Assembly (NCBI RefSeq): GCF_041725775.1
Contig: NZ_JBEUEL010000044.1
Location: 1 to 18,396 of the forward strand
Reading direction: 5' to 3'
DNA from: Pueribacillus sp041725775
GTDB taxonomy: Bacteria > Bacillota > Bacilli > Bacillales > UBA6769
DNA length: 18,396 nucleotides
Positions 1 to 5,983 of the stretch are shown here, in pieces. Numbering within the stretch: the stretch's first letter is position 1; every line of letters starts with the position of its first letter. Made by a program: the position numbers and the translations under genes. A model generated the notes under the pieces. That model ran no database searches, was not told the origin of the DNA, and was given only the letters and a program-made list of their open reading frames with translations.

Positions 1-1
1 C

Positions 2-154
2 CGATTCAAATTCGGTTTACCTAGTGGTTTTATTGTACCAAAGGATGTGATAGAAAAAAAGGGAAACTTGAGTTATCCACAATTTAAAAAGTCAAAAACA
101 GAAATTCGGTTCATTTCGACTCAAAAAAGAGGGAGATCAACTGGTAAAAATTAA
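2..154 (+). CDS. 3' end of an unrecognised reading frame, open at the left edge
   Basis: A plus-strand frame is open from the first complete codon at base 2 to a TAA at 152-154, giving the last 50 residues of a possible protein. It ends in a basic, lysine- and arginine-rich tail (STQKRGRSTGKN). I do not recognise a family. The residue mix is protein-like, but 50 codons in A/T-rich DNA is too short to prove coding. No clear terminator follows the stop, and a perfect DnaA box (73-81) lies inside the frame. It could equally be chance reading of a regulatory region. The flanking sequence to the left would settle it. Confidence 0.25.
   Translation, partial: RFKFGLPSGFIVPKDVIEKKGNLSYPQFKKSKTEIRFISTQKRGRSTGKN
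73..81 (+). promoter_or_regulatory. DnaA box, perfect consensus
   Basis: The nine bases TTATCCACA match the bacterial DnaA-box consensus exactly. A second perfect copy in the opposite orientation lies at 159-167, and a one-mismatch copy (TTATCCACG) at 728-736. Seen directly; binding is inferred. Confidence 0.5.
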
Positions 155-158
155 CAAC

Positions 159-167
159 TGTGGATAA
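159..167 (-). promoter_or_regulatory. DnaA box, perfect consensus, inverted
   Basis: TGTGGATAA on the plus strand is the exact complement of the DnaA box TTATCCACA. It faces the copy at 73-81 across 77 bp and lies about 70 bp upstream of the -35 element of the cold-shock gene. It could be part of a small non-origin DnaA cluster. Confidence 0.5.
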
Positions 168-237
168 GGGGTTTTCCTATGATCAAAGAGGAAGAGATAT
201 AAATTTACTCTTCATGGCTGTGTTTGGTTGGAGAAGT

Positions 238-266
238 TTGACTTTCTATATTCATTGTAGTATAGT
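238..266 (+). promoter_or_regulatory. Sigma-A type promoter of the cold-shock gene
   Basis: TTGACT (238-243), a 17-bp spacer and TATAGT (261-266) make a good vegetative promoter. Transcription would start near 273, giving a leader of about 180 nt before the start codon at 456. Long leaders are typical of csp genes. Confidence 0.65.
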
Positions 267-300
267 TACATTAAATCATTAGCTCTCTTTTTGAAAAATT

Positions 301-361
301 TAAGGATTTATCTTCAGCGCAGCTTCAAAAATAAGGGGTAGCGATGTATATAATCCTTATT
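301..361 (+). promoter_or_regulatory. Foldable 5' leader of the cold-shock gene with two competing stems
   Basis: TAAGGATT (301-308) can pair perfectly with AATCCTTA (352-359). AATAAGG (330-336) can instead pair perfectly with CCTTATT (355-361). The two stems share the same 3' strand, so only one can form at a time. A T-run follows at 371-378 and a short hairpin GCAC/GTGC at 417-430 precedes the ribosome-binding site AGGAGG (440-445). This suggests temperature- or protein-dependent refolding, as is known for cspA-type leaders; the mechanism here is inferred. Confidence 0.4.
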
Positions 362-455
362 GTGGGCTGAGTTTTTTTATCTCTGCTTTTAAAAAGTGGC
401 AATGATTTGGTAAAACGCACTACGATGTGCAATTTTTCTAGGAGGCAATTGTATA

Positions 456-656
456 ATGCAAAACGGTAAAGTAAAATGGTTTAATGCAGAAAAAGGTTTT
501 GGATTTATCGAAGTTGATGGTGGAGACGATGTTTTCGTACACTATTCAGCAATCCAAACAGAAGGTTTCAAAACTCTTGAAGAAGGTCAAGAAGTTGAAT
601 TTGAAATCGTAGAAGGTAACCGTGGCCCACAAGCTGCTAACGTTGTAAAAAAATAA
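456..656 (+). CDS. csp: Cold-shock protein, CspA/CspB family
   Basis: A 66-residue single cold-shock (OB-fold) domain protein that binds single-stranded RNA and DNA and acts as an RNA chaperone in the cytoplasm. The family signature is clear: N-terminal GKVKWFN, RNP1 KGFGFI near residues 13-18 and RNP2 VFVHYSAI near 26-33, ending in VKK. Length matches the family (65-70). The ATG follows AGGAGG by 10 nt. It is the only plus-strand gene of the window, with its own promoter at 238-266, a long structured leader and a terminator directly downstream. Control by temperature through the leader is likely. Which paralogue (CspB, CspC or CspD) it matches cannot be told from this sequence alone. Confidence 0.95.
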   Translation: MQNGKVKWFNAEKGFGFIEVDGGDDVFVHYSAIQTEGFKTLEEGQEVEFEIVEGNRGPQAANVVKK

Positions 657-672
657 TGACTGCGAAATAAAG

Positions 673-702
673 AGGGAGTTCGGAATAACCGGACTCCCTT
701 TT
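673..702 (+). terminator. Rho-independent terminator of csp, probably bidirectional
   Basis: An 11-bp stem (673-683 with 689-699, one G-T wobble) with a 5-nt loop is followed by T-rich sequence. Read on the minus strand the same stem is followed by CTTTATTT, so it may also end the luxS transcript, for which no better terminator is seen between 703 and 796. Confidence 0.85.
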
Positions 703-796
703 GATATTTTTATCTGATATACCTTGCTTATCCACGTATCAATCGCATCCATAATTCCCTATGTTTAATGAACATTAAAAATCTAATAGATTCAAT

Positions 797-1273
797 TTAC
801 TTCTGCTCATCTTGAAAGATAATATGCCACTCTTCTTTACCCGAAAGCATATCTTTCGCAATTTGTTTGGCCCCTTCTAAATTGTGGCTTTCAGCCCAAC
901 CGCATTGAACTTCATTACAAGCAGGAACTTCGTCTGCTTCAAGTACGTCTTGTAACGTCTTTTCAATTGCAGTAGATACGTCTTCAAATGAATCATTGTT
1001 TAACACAGCTAAATAAAAACCTGTTTGGCAACCCATTGGGCTAATATCAATGACATTATCAAGGTGATTCCGAATATTTTCCGCCATTAAATGCTCGATA
1101 GAATGAAGAGCAGGCATCTGCATATGCTCTTTATTCGGCTGTTTAAACCGTAAGTCATACTTATAAATAACATCACCACTATCACCTTTAATAATACTTG
1201 CTAAGCGTATATAAGGAGCAGCGACTTTTGTATGATCTAAATTAAAGCTTTCAACGTTCATTTTTTTTACCAC
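797..1273 (-). CDS. luxS: S-ribosylhomocysteine lyase LuxS
   Basis: Cytosolic metalloenzyme that splits S-ribosylhomocysteine into homocysteine and 4,5-dihydroxy-2,3-pentanedione, the autoinducer-2 precursor. The 158 residues show the HxxEH metal site HSIEH (His57, Glu60, His61), the SPMGCQTGFY segment with the catalytic Cys82, and the third metal ligand Cys124 in NEVQCGW. Length is normal (about 157). The start is GTG at 1273: GAGGAG (1283-1288) stands 9 nt before it, while the in-frame ATG at 1261 would be 21 nt away. It begins 3 nt after the mtnN stop and its ribosome-binding site lies inside mtnN, so the two are translationally coupled. MtnN makes the LuxS substrate. Confidence 0.97.
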   Translation of the reverse strand: MVKKMNVESFNLDHTKVAAPYIRLASIIKGDSGDVIYKYDLRFKQPNKEHMQMPALHSIEHLMAENIRNHLDNVIDISPMGCQTGFYLAVLNNDSFEDVSTAIEKTLQDVLEADEVPACNEVQCGWAESHNLEGAKQIAKDMLSGKEEWHIIFQDEQK

Positions 1274-1276
1274 GAT

Positions 1277-1966
1277 TTACAACTCCTCAATCATTAATAA
1301 TATCTGTTGTGCTGAATTTTCCGCTGCAACGTGCAAATATTCATCAAACGAAACTTCTGCATCTTTTCCAGCAATATCAGAAAGCGAACGAATGACGACA
1401 AACGGAGTTTGAAAGCGAAAGCAAACTTGTGCGATAGCGCCTGCTTCCATTTCGACTGCATATAAATCCGTAAATTTTTTACGTAATTCAGCGAGCCGTT
1501 CTCCATCATTCATAAATGAATCGCCTGATGCAATTACACCTTTAACGACTTGGCTTCCCATATGTTTTGCACTTTTTTCCGCTATCGATACGAGTATTTC
1601 ATCTGGCTCATAATATGTCGGCATTTGTGGCACTTGACCATAATCATATCCAAATGCCGTTACATCAACATCATGATATGTAACTGCACTTGAAATCACA
1701 ACATCTCCAACATTTAATTCTGGATGGAATCCACCAGCACTGCCCGTATTTATGACGTACTTTGGAGAATAAAGTTGATTTAATAATGTCGTTCCAATCG
1801 CTGCATTCACTTTACCAATTCCTGATTTTAAAAGAACGACATTGCGTCCTTCTATTGCTCCTGTTGTAAATTGAAATGATGCAATTTCCTCAGTTTTCGC
1901 ATTCAACATAGATTCTTCTAATAATTTAATTTCCTCATCCATTGCTCCGATTAATCCAATTGTCAC
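1277..1966 (-). CDS. mtnN: 5'-methylthioadenosine/S-adenosylhomocysteine nucleosidase MtnN (Pfs)
   Basis: Removes adenine from S-adenosylhomocysteine, methylthioadenosine and 5'-deoxyadenosine, relieving product inhibition of methyltransferases. The 229-residue chain has the family motifs: GAMDEE with Glu12, NTGSAGGF (73-80), the ASGDSF segment (146-151), VEMEAGAIA (171-179) and SLSD with the catalytic acid Asp197. These line up with the numbering known for the E. coli enzyme. The start is GTG at 1966 preceded by an AAGGATGAG-like site. luxS follows after 3 nt and catalyses the next step. The upstream neighbour is yrrS; no terminator is seen between them, so mtnN could be read from the greA promoter or from a weak local one. 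Confidence 0.97.
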   Translation of the reverse strand: MTIGLIGAMDEEIKLLEESMLNAKTEEIASFQFTTGAIEGRNVVLLKSGIGKVNAAIGTTLLNQLYSPKYVINTGSAGGFHPELNVGDVVISSAVTYHDVDVTAFGYDYGQVPQMPTYYEPDEILVSIAEKSAKHMGSQVVKGVIASGDSFMNDGERLAELRKKFTDLYAVEMEAGAIAQVCFRFQTPFVVIRSLSDIAGKDAEVSFDEYLHVAAENSAQQILLMIEEL

Positions 1967-2020
1967 AACAACTCATCCTTTTACAGGTTGTTCAAAAAAT
2001 CCGAAGGTTTACAAAACGTT

Positions 2021-2034
2021 AGGTCATACGACCT
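2021..2034. repeat. Short inverted repeat upstream of mtnN
   Basis: AGGTC (2021-2025) and GACCT (2030-2034) form a 5-bp stem with a 4-nt loop in the 115-bp gap between yrrS and mtnN. No T-run follows on the minus strand, so it is not a convincing terminator. It could be an operator or leader hairpin. Confidence 0.25.
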
Positions 2035-2081
2035 TTTCACGTGTAAACACTCTACTCGTTTTACCGCTTAACTGTATTAAA

Positions 2082-2663
2082 TTATTGTTCAGTTTGCACT
2101 TCAATTGGCTTCCAGCCTTCTCCATCAATCCATTCTATCGTAACATGATAAATTGTATTTGGCTCATTATCGCTTTTTACTTGACCTTTCGCACGCTGAG
2201 GATCCCCACCATTACCAAGCCATATGACAGTCAAATCATCATGATCAATTCCCGCTCCGTATGCGAGAGCCATCTCCATTTCTTGCCAGTCCAATGAATC
2301 TCTCGTATATTGAGTCACGTGTTCGCCCGTCTGTTTCGTTCCAATCGGTTCCCACGGTCCGTCCGGACCGCCACCAACAAAGCGATACCCGTCCTCTTCC
2401 CTCATATGCTCTTCATCAGGTGACGCTATGTCTTCGTCCCGTTCTCCTGTCTCACTTTTATTCATACTTTCTTCTTCGCCTGTTTGTTTTGTTAAGGGTT
2501 GCTCATTTTCTTCCGGACTTTGACTTGCTTCCATTTGTGAAGATGGGCTTGAAAGTAATTGAGCACCAACAATAACGATAAAAATAAAGACAATTGCAAT
2601 GAGGCCATTTAAAATTAAATTTTGTCGACGTTTTTTTTGTCTTTCTTCATATCTCGTCTGCAT
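2082..2663 (-). CDS. yrrS: YrrS-like DUF1510 membrane-anchored protein
   Basis: A 193-residue protein of unknown role. A basic N-terminus (RYEERQKKRRQN) leads into one membrane segment near residues 18-36, followed by a long acidic Ser/Glu-rich linker and a C-terminal domain from about residue 90 (WEPIGTKQTGEH... YGAGIDHDDLTVIWLGNGG... GEGWKP) that matches my memory of B. subtilis YrrS. The extracytoplasmic side probably carries the C-terminal domain. The frame stays open to 2849, but that start is a TTG without a ribosome-binding site; the ATG at 2663 has AAGGGTGG at 7-8 nt and fits the family N-terminus. In B. subtilis a penicillin-binding protein gene (pbpI) follows; it is absent here. Confidence 0.8.
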   Translation of the reverse strand: MQTRYEERQKKRRQNLILNGLIAIVFIFIVIVGAQLLSSPSSQMEASQSPEENEQPLTKQTGEEESMNKSETGERDEDIASPDEEHMREEDGYRFVGGGPDGPWEPIGTKQTGEHVTQYTRDSLDWQEMEMALAYGAGIDHDDLTVIWLGNGGDPQRAKGQVKSDNEPNTIYHVTIEWIDGEGWKPIEVQTEQ

Positions 2664-2739
2664 TGCAAGCCACCCTTTCTGCTTCCACCATTTGTCATTC
2701 ATTTTAGCATCAATCTGTATTTCCAAACAGTGTAAAAAG

Positions 2740-2772
2740 TGGGGAATTGGCAAACATTGACGATCGTCCCCA
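2740..2772. repeat. Stem-loop between greA and yrrS
   Basis: TGGGGA (2740-2745) pairs with TCCCCA (2767-2772), and the loop contains the palindrome GACGATCGTC on the minus strand. On the minus strand it is followed by CTTTTT, so it might act as a weak attenuator between greA and yrrS. Low confidence. Confidence 0.25.
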
Positions 2773-2860
2773 TTATTAATTTGCTTAAAAAGTTCTTTAA
2801 AGGCGTAAAAAGGCTCATCCTCATGATGAGAATAAGCCAAGAATAACAACGCTTGTTTGA

Positions 2861-3337
2861 TTATGAAACTTCAATTATTTTTACGTTTAGTTCACCGCCA
2901 GGGGTTTGTACGACGACTTCGTCACCGATCGTTTTTCCAATGAGACTTTTAGCCATCGGGGAATCGTTCGAAATTTTTCCTTCCAGCGGATCAGATTCTG
3001 CACTTCCGACAATCATATACGTTTCTTCATCGCCATCAGGTAATTCAATAAATTTTACTTTTTTACCGATTGAGACGACTGTTGGATCTTCATTTGAATC
3101 TTCAATAATAACAGCGTTACGAATCATTTTTTCAAGTTGAGCAATTCTAGATTCAACAAACGCTTGTTCATCTTTCGCTGCGTCATATTCCGAGTTCTCG
3201 GAAAGGTCTCCGAAACCTCTTGCCACTTTTATTCTTTCAACAACTTCTTTTCTTTTTTCAGTTTTTAAAAACTCCAATTCTTTCTCTAATTTTTCTTTCC
3301 CCTCTTGTGTCATATAATATTCTTTTTCTTCGGCCAT
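2861..3337 (-). CDS. greA: Transcription elongation factor GreA
   Basis: Binds the secondary channel of RNA polymerase and stimulates cleavage of backtracked transcripts. The N-terminal coiled coil (about residues 8-75) carries the acidic tip signature GDLSENSEYDAAKDEQ; the C-terminal FKBP-like domain contains GKVKFIE-like and SPLG/TPGGE-type segments (here ISNDSPMAKSLIGKTIGDEV and TPGGE). The 158-residue length equals the family norm. The ATG at 3337 has GGGAG 8 nt upstream; an in-frame GTG at 3346 overlaps that site and is rejected. A promoter is visible at 3390-3419. In B. subtilis udk precedes greA; here trmR does, with 232 bp between. Confidence 0.96.
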   Translation of the reverse strand: MAEEKEYYMTQEGKEKLEKELEFLKTEKRKEVVERIKVARGFGDLSENSEYDAAKDEQAFVESRIAQLEKMIRNAVIIEDSNEDPTVVSIGKKVKFIELPDGDEETYMIVGSAESDPLEGKISNDSPMAKSLIGKTIGDEVVVQTPGGELNVKIIEVS

Positions 3338-3389
3338 GGTGGACACTCCCTTACCTTTCTATCTTGTACTATAAAAATTTTTTCAGTTC

Positions 3390-3419
3390 ATTATACAGGT
3401 GCAACTAAGCCTCTGTCTA
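3390..3419 (-). promoter_or_regulatory. Probable sigma-A promoter of greA
   Basis: On the minus strand TAGACA (3419-3414), an 18-bp spacer and TATAAT (3395-3390) lie about 55-80 bp upstream of the greA ATG. The -10 is a perfect match. Confidence 0.5.
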
Positions 3420-3569
3420 CGTCAAAAAGATTGCTAGGGTGCAAGCTTTCTTATTTAGATTCATCCTATGCAACATCATAACAATCTAATACTTTGTCGT
3501 TCAATCTTCTGCATAAGATTTGGCATTTTTGCAACCTATTCTATCATTCCTTATAAAATGTGTATAGTC

Positions 3570-4208
3570 TTAATCTGTTTTTATACTTACAGCAAGACCA
3601 TCACCAATAGGATAAAATGTCGTTTCAAACCCCTCTTCTCTCACTAAATATTCATTGTATTCTCGCAACCGATTAATGACTGTGCGATATCGTTTTGTTG
3701 GTTGGACAATTCCAGGCACCATTCCACGGAAAAAAACGTTATCGGAAACCACCATTCCGTGTTTAGCAACCATTGGTGAAAATGCTTTAAAATATTTTTC
3801 ATATTGACCTTTTGCGGCATCGATAAAAACCATATCATATGGGGCATTGTGTTCGATTTCAGCGAGATCGTCCAATGCATCGCCATAGATGAGAGTAATT
3901 CGATCTGAAAATCCGCTTTCATGTAGAAAAGCTTTTGCAATCGCAAGGCGCTTTTCATCAAGATCACAAGAAACAATTTTACATTCCTTACAAGCTTTCG
4001 CCATGCGAATCGCTGAATAGCCGATCGCGGTACCAATTTCTAAAACGGTTTGCGGTTTTTTTAGTTTCATTAAACTAAGCAACACTGCCATACTGACATC
4101 TTCCATGATTGGTATATTGTTCTGAACGGCATAGTCCTTCATTTTTAATAAAATTGGATCACGTATCGGCTGTAACGTTGAAAGATAATCATTGAGCGGA
4201 CTAGACAT
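3570..4208 (-). CDS. trmR: tRNA 5-hydroxyuridine methyltransferase TrmR (YrrM), class I SAM-dependent O-methyltransferase
   Basis: The 212-residue protein is a catechol-O-methyltransferase-like SAM enzyme. Motif I VLEIGTAIGYS and the acidic CDLDEKR segment bind SAM; MVFIDAAKGQYEKYF carries the metal-binding Asp, and SDNVFFRG is the following family motif. B. subtilis YrrM is known as TrmR, which methylates 5-hydroxyuridine at tRNA position 34 to 5-methoxyuridine, and the synteny with mltG supports the same role here. The ATG has AAAGGAG 6 nt upstream. mltG ends 20 nt before it, so the two are co-transcribed. The hydroxylation genes yrrN and yrrO, neighbours in B. subtilis, are missing. An alternative is a small-molecule O-methyltransferase. 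Confidence 0.85.
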   Translation of the reverse strand: MSSPLNDYLSTLQPIRDPILLKMKDYAVQNNIPIMEDVSMAVLLSLMKLKKPQTVLEIGTAIGYSAIRMAKACKECKIVSCDLDEKRLAIAKAFLHESGFSDRITLIYGDALDDLAEIEHNAPYDMVFIDAAKGQYEKYFKAFSPMVAKHGMVVSDNVFFRGMVPGIVQPTKRYRTVINRLREYNEYLVREEGFETTFYPIGDGLAVSIKTD

Positions 4209-4228
4209 GTAAAACTCCTTTGAAGTGA

Positions 4229-5374
4229 TTAATCTTCTTTTACCTTTTTTTGTTTATCAATTAATGTGTGCCATTCATGTCGATACGATGTAACGACTTT
4301 TTCATGTTCTTGCAAAGTTTTCGTATAGATCACTTGACCATTCGGACGAGCAAAAAAATAAAATTCATCAACGGTTTCGGGATGAAGTGCTGCATCAATT
4401 GATTCTTCACGTGGACTAGCAATCGGTCCAATCGGTATACCTTTCATTCGATACGTGTTATATGGTGATGACACGTCAGTATCTTTATACGTCACTTGAA
4501 TATCAGATTTGTTTAAAGCGTATTTAACGGTAGGATCTGAATCAAGTCGCATGTCGTTCTCTAAGCGATTATGGAAAACACCTGATACTTTATACCGATC
4601 TTCTGATTTTTGTGTTTCTGTTTCAATTAATGAGGCGAGCGTCATTATTTCATGAACAGTGTAACCACTCTTTTCAATATCATCCGCATATTTGTCCAAA
4701 ACGGTTTGCATTTTTTCAACCATCGCAGTAATGATCGATTCAAGCGGCGGGTTTTCTTCCTCAAATGCATATGTTGCTGGAAACAAATACCCTTCAAGCG
4801 AATATTTAATACCCTCTTTCGTAATCTCTTTAAGGTCTAGCATTGAATACGTTGATGCGAGCAATTCAATAAACTCTTTGTCTTGCAACTTGTTTACAAC
4901 TTCTTCGCGTGTATAATTTGTCTCTTTCGCAATTATTTCAGCAATCGCATTAAGTTGATATCCTTCCGGAATTGTGAATTGCATCGCTGCGTCTTTTAGG
5001 ACTTTTCCCTCTTTTAATTCCGAAATAATTTCTGGTAGATCCATTGCTGTTGTCAACTCATAGTTCCCTGCTTGAAAACCTGTTTCGTTTTTATATTTCA
5101 CGTAATAACGAAAAACAAGTGCACTTTTAATGGCACCGTTTTTTTCAAGAAGTTCTGCAATTTCACTTACTGATGAACCAATTGGAATTAAGACGTCAAT
5201 CTTTTTATTTTCTTTTTCATCCACTGGCTTTAACGCGCTATTGACGTAAAGCACAGAACCTCCAATAAATCCTATAAATAGTAGGATAAAAATAAGCATT
5301 ATAATAGCTATAATTTTTCGAACTGTTTTGTTTTCATTCGCTATTTCCAGTCGTTTATCCCGCGGTTGAGACAA
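4229..5374 (-). CDS. mltG: Endolytic murein transglycosylase MltG (YrrL, YceG family)
   Basis: Cleaves nascent glycan strands in peptidoglycan at the membrane and is linked to elongation and glycan length control. A short basic cytoplasmic N-terminus is followed by one membrane segment (about 21-44 counted from this start), a LysM-like segment (about 60-125) and the lytic domain. LASLIETET holds the catalytic Glu (residue 251 from this start; Glu218 in E. coli MltG), with FHNRLENDMRLDSDPTV and GIPIGPIASP downstream, all typical. The frame also contains ATG at 5395, but no ribosome-binding site precedes that codon and a TATAAT lies three bases upstream of it. A long G-rich AAGGGGGGAGG-type site (5388-5378) precedes the TTG at 5374, which I prefer. 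The longer form would have 388 residues. Confidence 0.93.
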   Translation of the reverse strand: MSQPRDKRLEIANENKTVRKIIAIIMLIFILLFIGFIGGSVLYVNSALKPVDEKENKKIDVLIPIGSSVSEIAELLEKNGAIKSALVFRYYVKYKNETGFQAGNYELTTAMDLPEIISELKEGKVLKDAAMQFTIPEGYQLNAIAEIIAKETNYTREEVVNKLQDKEFIELLASTYSMLDLKEITKEGIKYSLEGYLFPATYAFEEENPPLESIITAMVEKMQTVLDKYADDIEKSGYTVHEIMTLASLIETETQKSEDRYKVSGVFHNRLENDMRLDSDPTVKYALNKSDIQVTYKDTDVSSPYNTYRMKGIPIGPIASPREESIDAALHPETVDEFYFFARPNGQVIYTKTLQEHEKVVTSYRHEWHTLIDKQKKVKED

Positions 5375-5397
5375 AGGCCTCCCCCCTTCCCACATTC

Positions 5398-5403
5398 ATT
5401 ATA
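5398..5403 (-). promoter_or_regulatory. Possible -10 element of mltG
   Basis: TATAAT on the minus strand lies just upstream of the in-frame ATG at 5395. The -35 region is poor (TCGATT at 17 bp), so this is tentative. If used, transcription starts near 5391 and excludes the ATG. Confidence 0.3.
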
Positions 5404-5424
5404 CCGATCCACATAACAAAAATC

Positions 5425-5518
5425 GACAGTTTGCTTAAACAATCGTCTGACTTCGATTTCACTTCCGTAAAGGTCAATTTCAGAAGCTAATGACTAACCG
5501 AGTCTAAGCAAAACTGTC
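5425..5518 (-). repeat. Long-loop inverted repeat after yrzB, possible complex terminator
   Basis: GACAGTTTGCTTA (5425-5437) and TAAGCAAAACTGTC (5505-5518) are complementary apart from a single-base bulge. On the minus strand the second arm is followed by GATTTTTG, so after yrzB it can act as a terminator with a large 67-nt apical region that has further partial complementarity (CTTC/GAAG, GACT/AGTC). Confidence 0.45.
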
Positions 5519-5547
5519 CAATTGTTGATCGTTTGGGAGGCTATACA

Positions 5548-5835
5548 TTATTCTTCCATTTCTTGTACTGTATTAAGCATTTCTTCTATCATGTCCCATT
5601 CTTCTTCGGTTTCAATTTGAAAAAGTTCTAAATCGTCTTCACCATCTCCATGTTCAACGAATCGAAAAGCAAATGCTTCTTCTTCGTCACTGTCATCTTC
5701 TTCGTTTTCACCAACAGCAGTGACGACGATGTAAGAATGCTCATAGTCGTCTGGTTCAAATATATAACGCACTTCAAATAAATGCTCATCCCCATCAAAT
5801 GGAATGACGATATGATCGTTAACATCTAATGCCAT
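5548..5835 (-). CDS. yrzB: YrzB-like DUF1292 protein
   Basis: A strongly acidic 95-residue cytosolic protein. The N-terminal part (DHIVIPFDGDEHLFEVRYIFE) predicts a beta-rich fold; the C-terminus is rich in Glu and Asp (ENEEDDSDEEEAFAFRF... ETEEEWDMIEEML). This is the DUF1292 family, which in Bacillaceae lies between ruvX and mltG as here; its function is unknown. The frame is open to an ATG at 5859, but AAAGGA stands 8 nt before the ATG at 5835, giving the usual length. A TATAAT at 5891-5896 on the minus strand may be its -10. It is separated from ruvX by a 285-bp gap holding a palindromic repeat. Confidence 0.88.
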   Translation of the reverse strand: MALDVNDHIVIPFDGDEHLFEVRYIFEPDDYEHSYIVVTAVGENEEDDSDEEEAFAFRFVEHGDGEDDLELFQIETEEEWDMIEEMLNTVQEMEE

Positions 5836-5890
5836 TGTTTTCATCCTTTCAAATGCCATCGTTTTACATCTTTCATTTTCCCACGTTATT

Positions 5891-5896
5891 ATTATA
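5891..5896 (-). promoter_or_regulatory. Possible -10 element of yrzB
   Basis: A perfect TATAAT on the minus strand about 55 bp upstream of the yrzB start. No good -35 at 16-18 bp; TTGATA occurs further upstream at a non-ideal distance. Confidence 0.3.
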
Positions 5897-5934
5897 ATAT
5901 CCGTTTTCAGTTTTAAGTTATCAACTATCTCAGA

Positions 5935-5955
5935 AATTACAGGATCCGTAATTTG
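5935..5955. repeat. Short perfect inverted repeat
   Basis: AAATTAC and GTAATTT flank a 7-nt centre (AGGATCC) upstream of yrzB. It lies about 30 bp from the larger palindromic repeat. No T-run follows on either strand. Confidence 0.35.
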
Positions 5956-5983
5956 TAATTAGCCACCTGTTAGTTTTTGAAAT

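Noticed and set aside
546..752. Minus-strand open frame of 68 codons opposite the csp gene
   Set aside because: It overlaps csp and its terminator, has no ribosome-binding site and resembles no family.
764..779. TTTAATG-AA-CATTAAA inverted repeat downstream of luxS
   Set aside because: All A/T-rich with a 2-nt loop and no T-run on the luxS strand; the bidirectional csp terminator is a better end for luxS.
2041..2050. GTGT-AA-ACAC inverted repeat after yrrS
   Set aside because: Only a 4-bp stem without a T-run; too weak for a terminator or operator claim.
2664..2849. N-terminal extension of yrrS up to a TTG start
   Set aside because: No ribosome-binding site at 2849; the ATG at 2663 has one and fits the family N-terminus.
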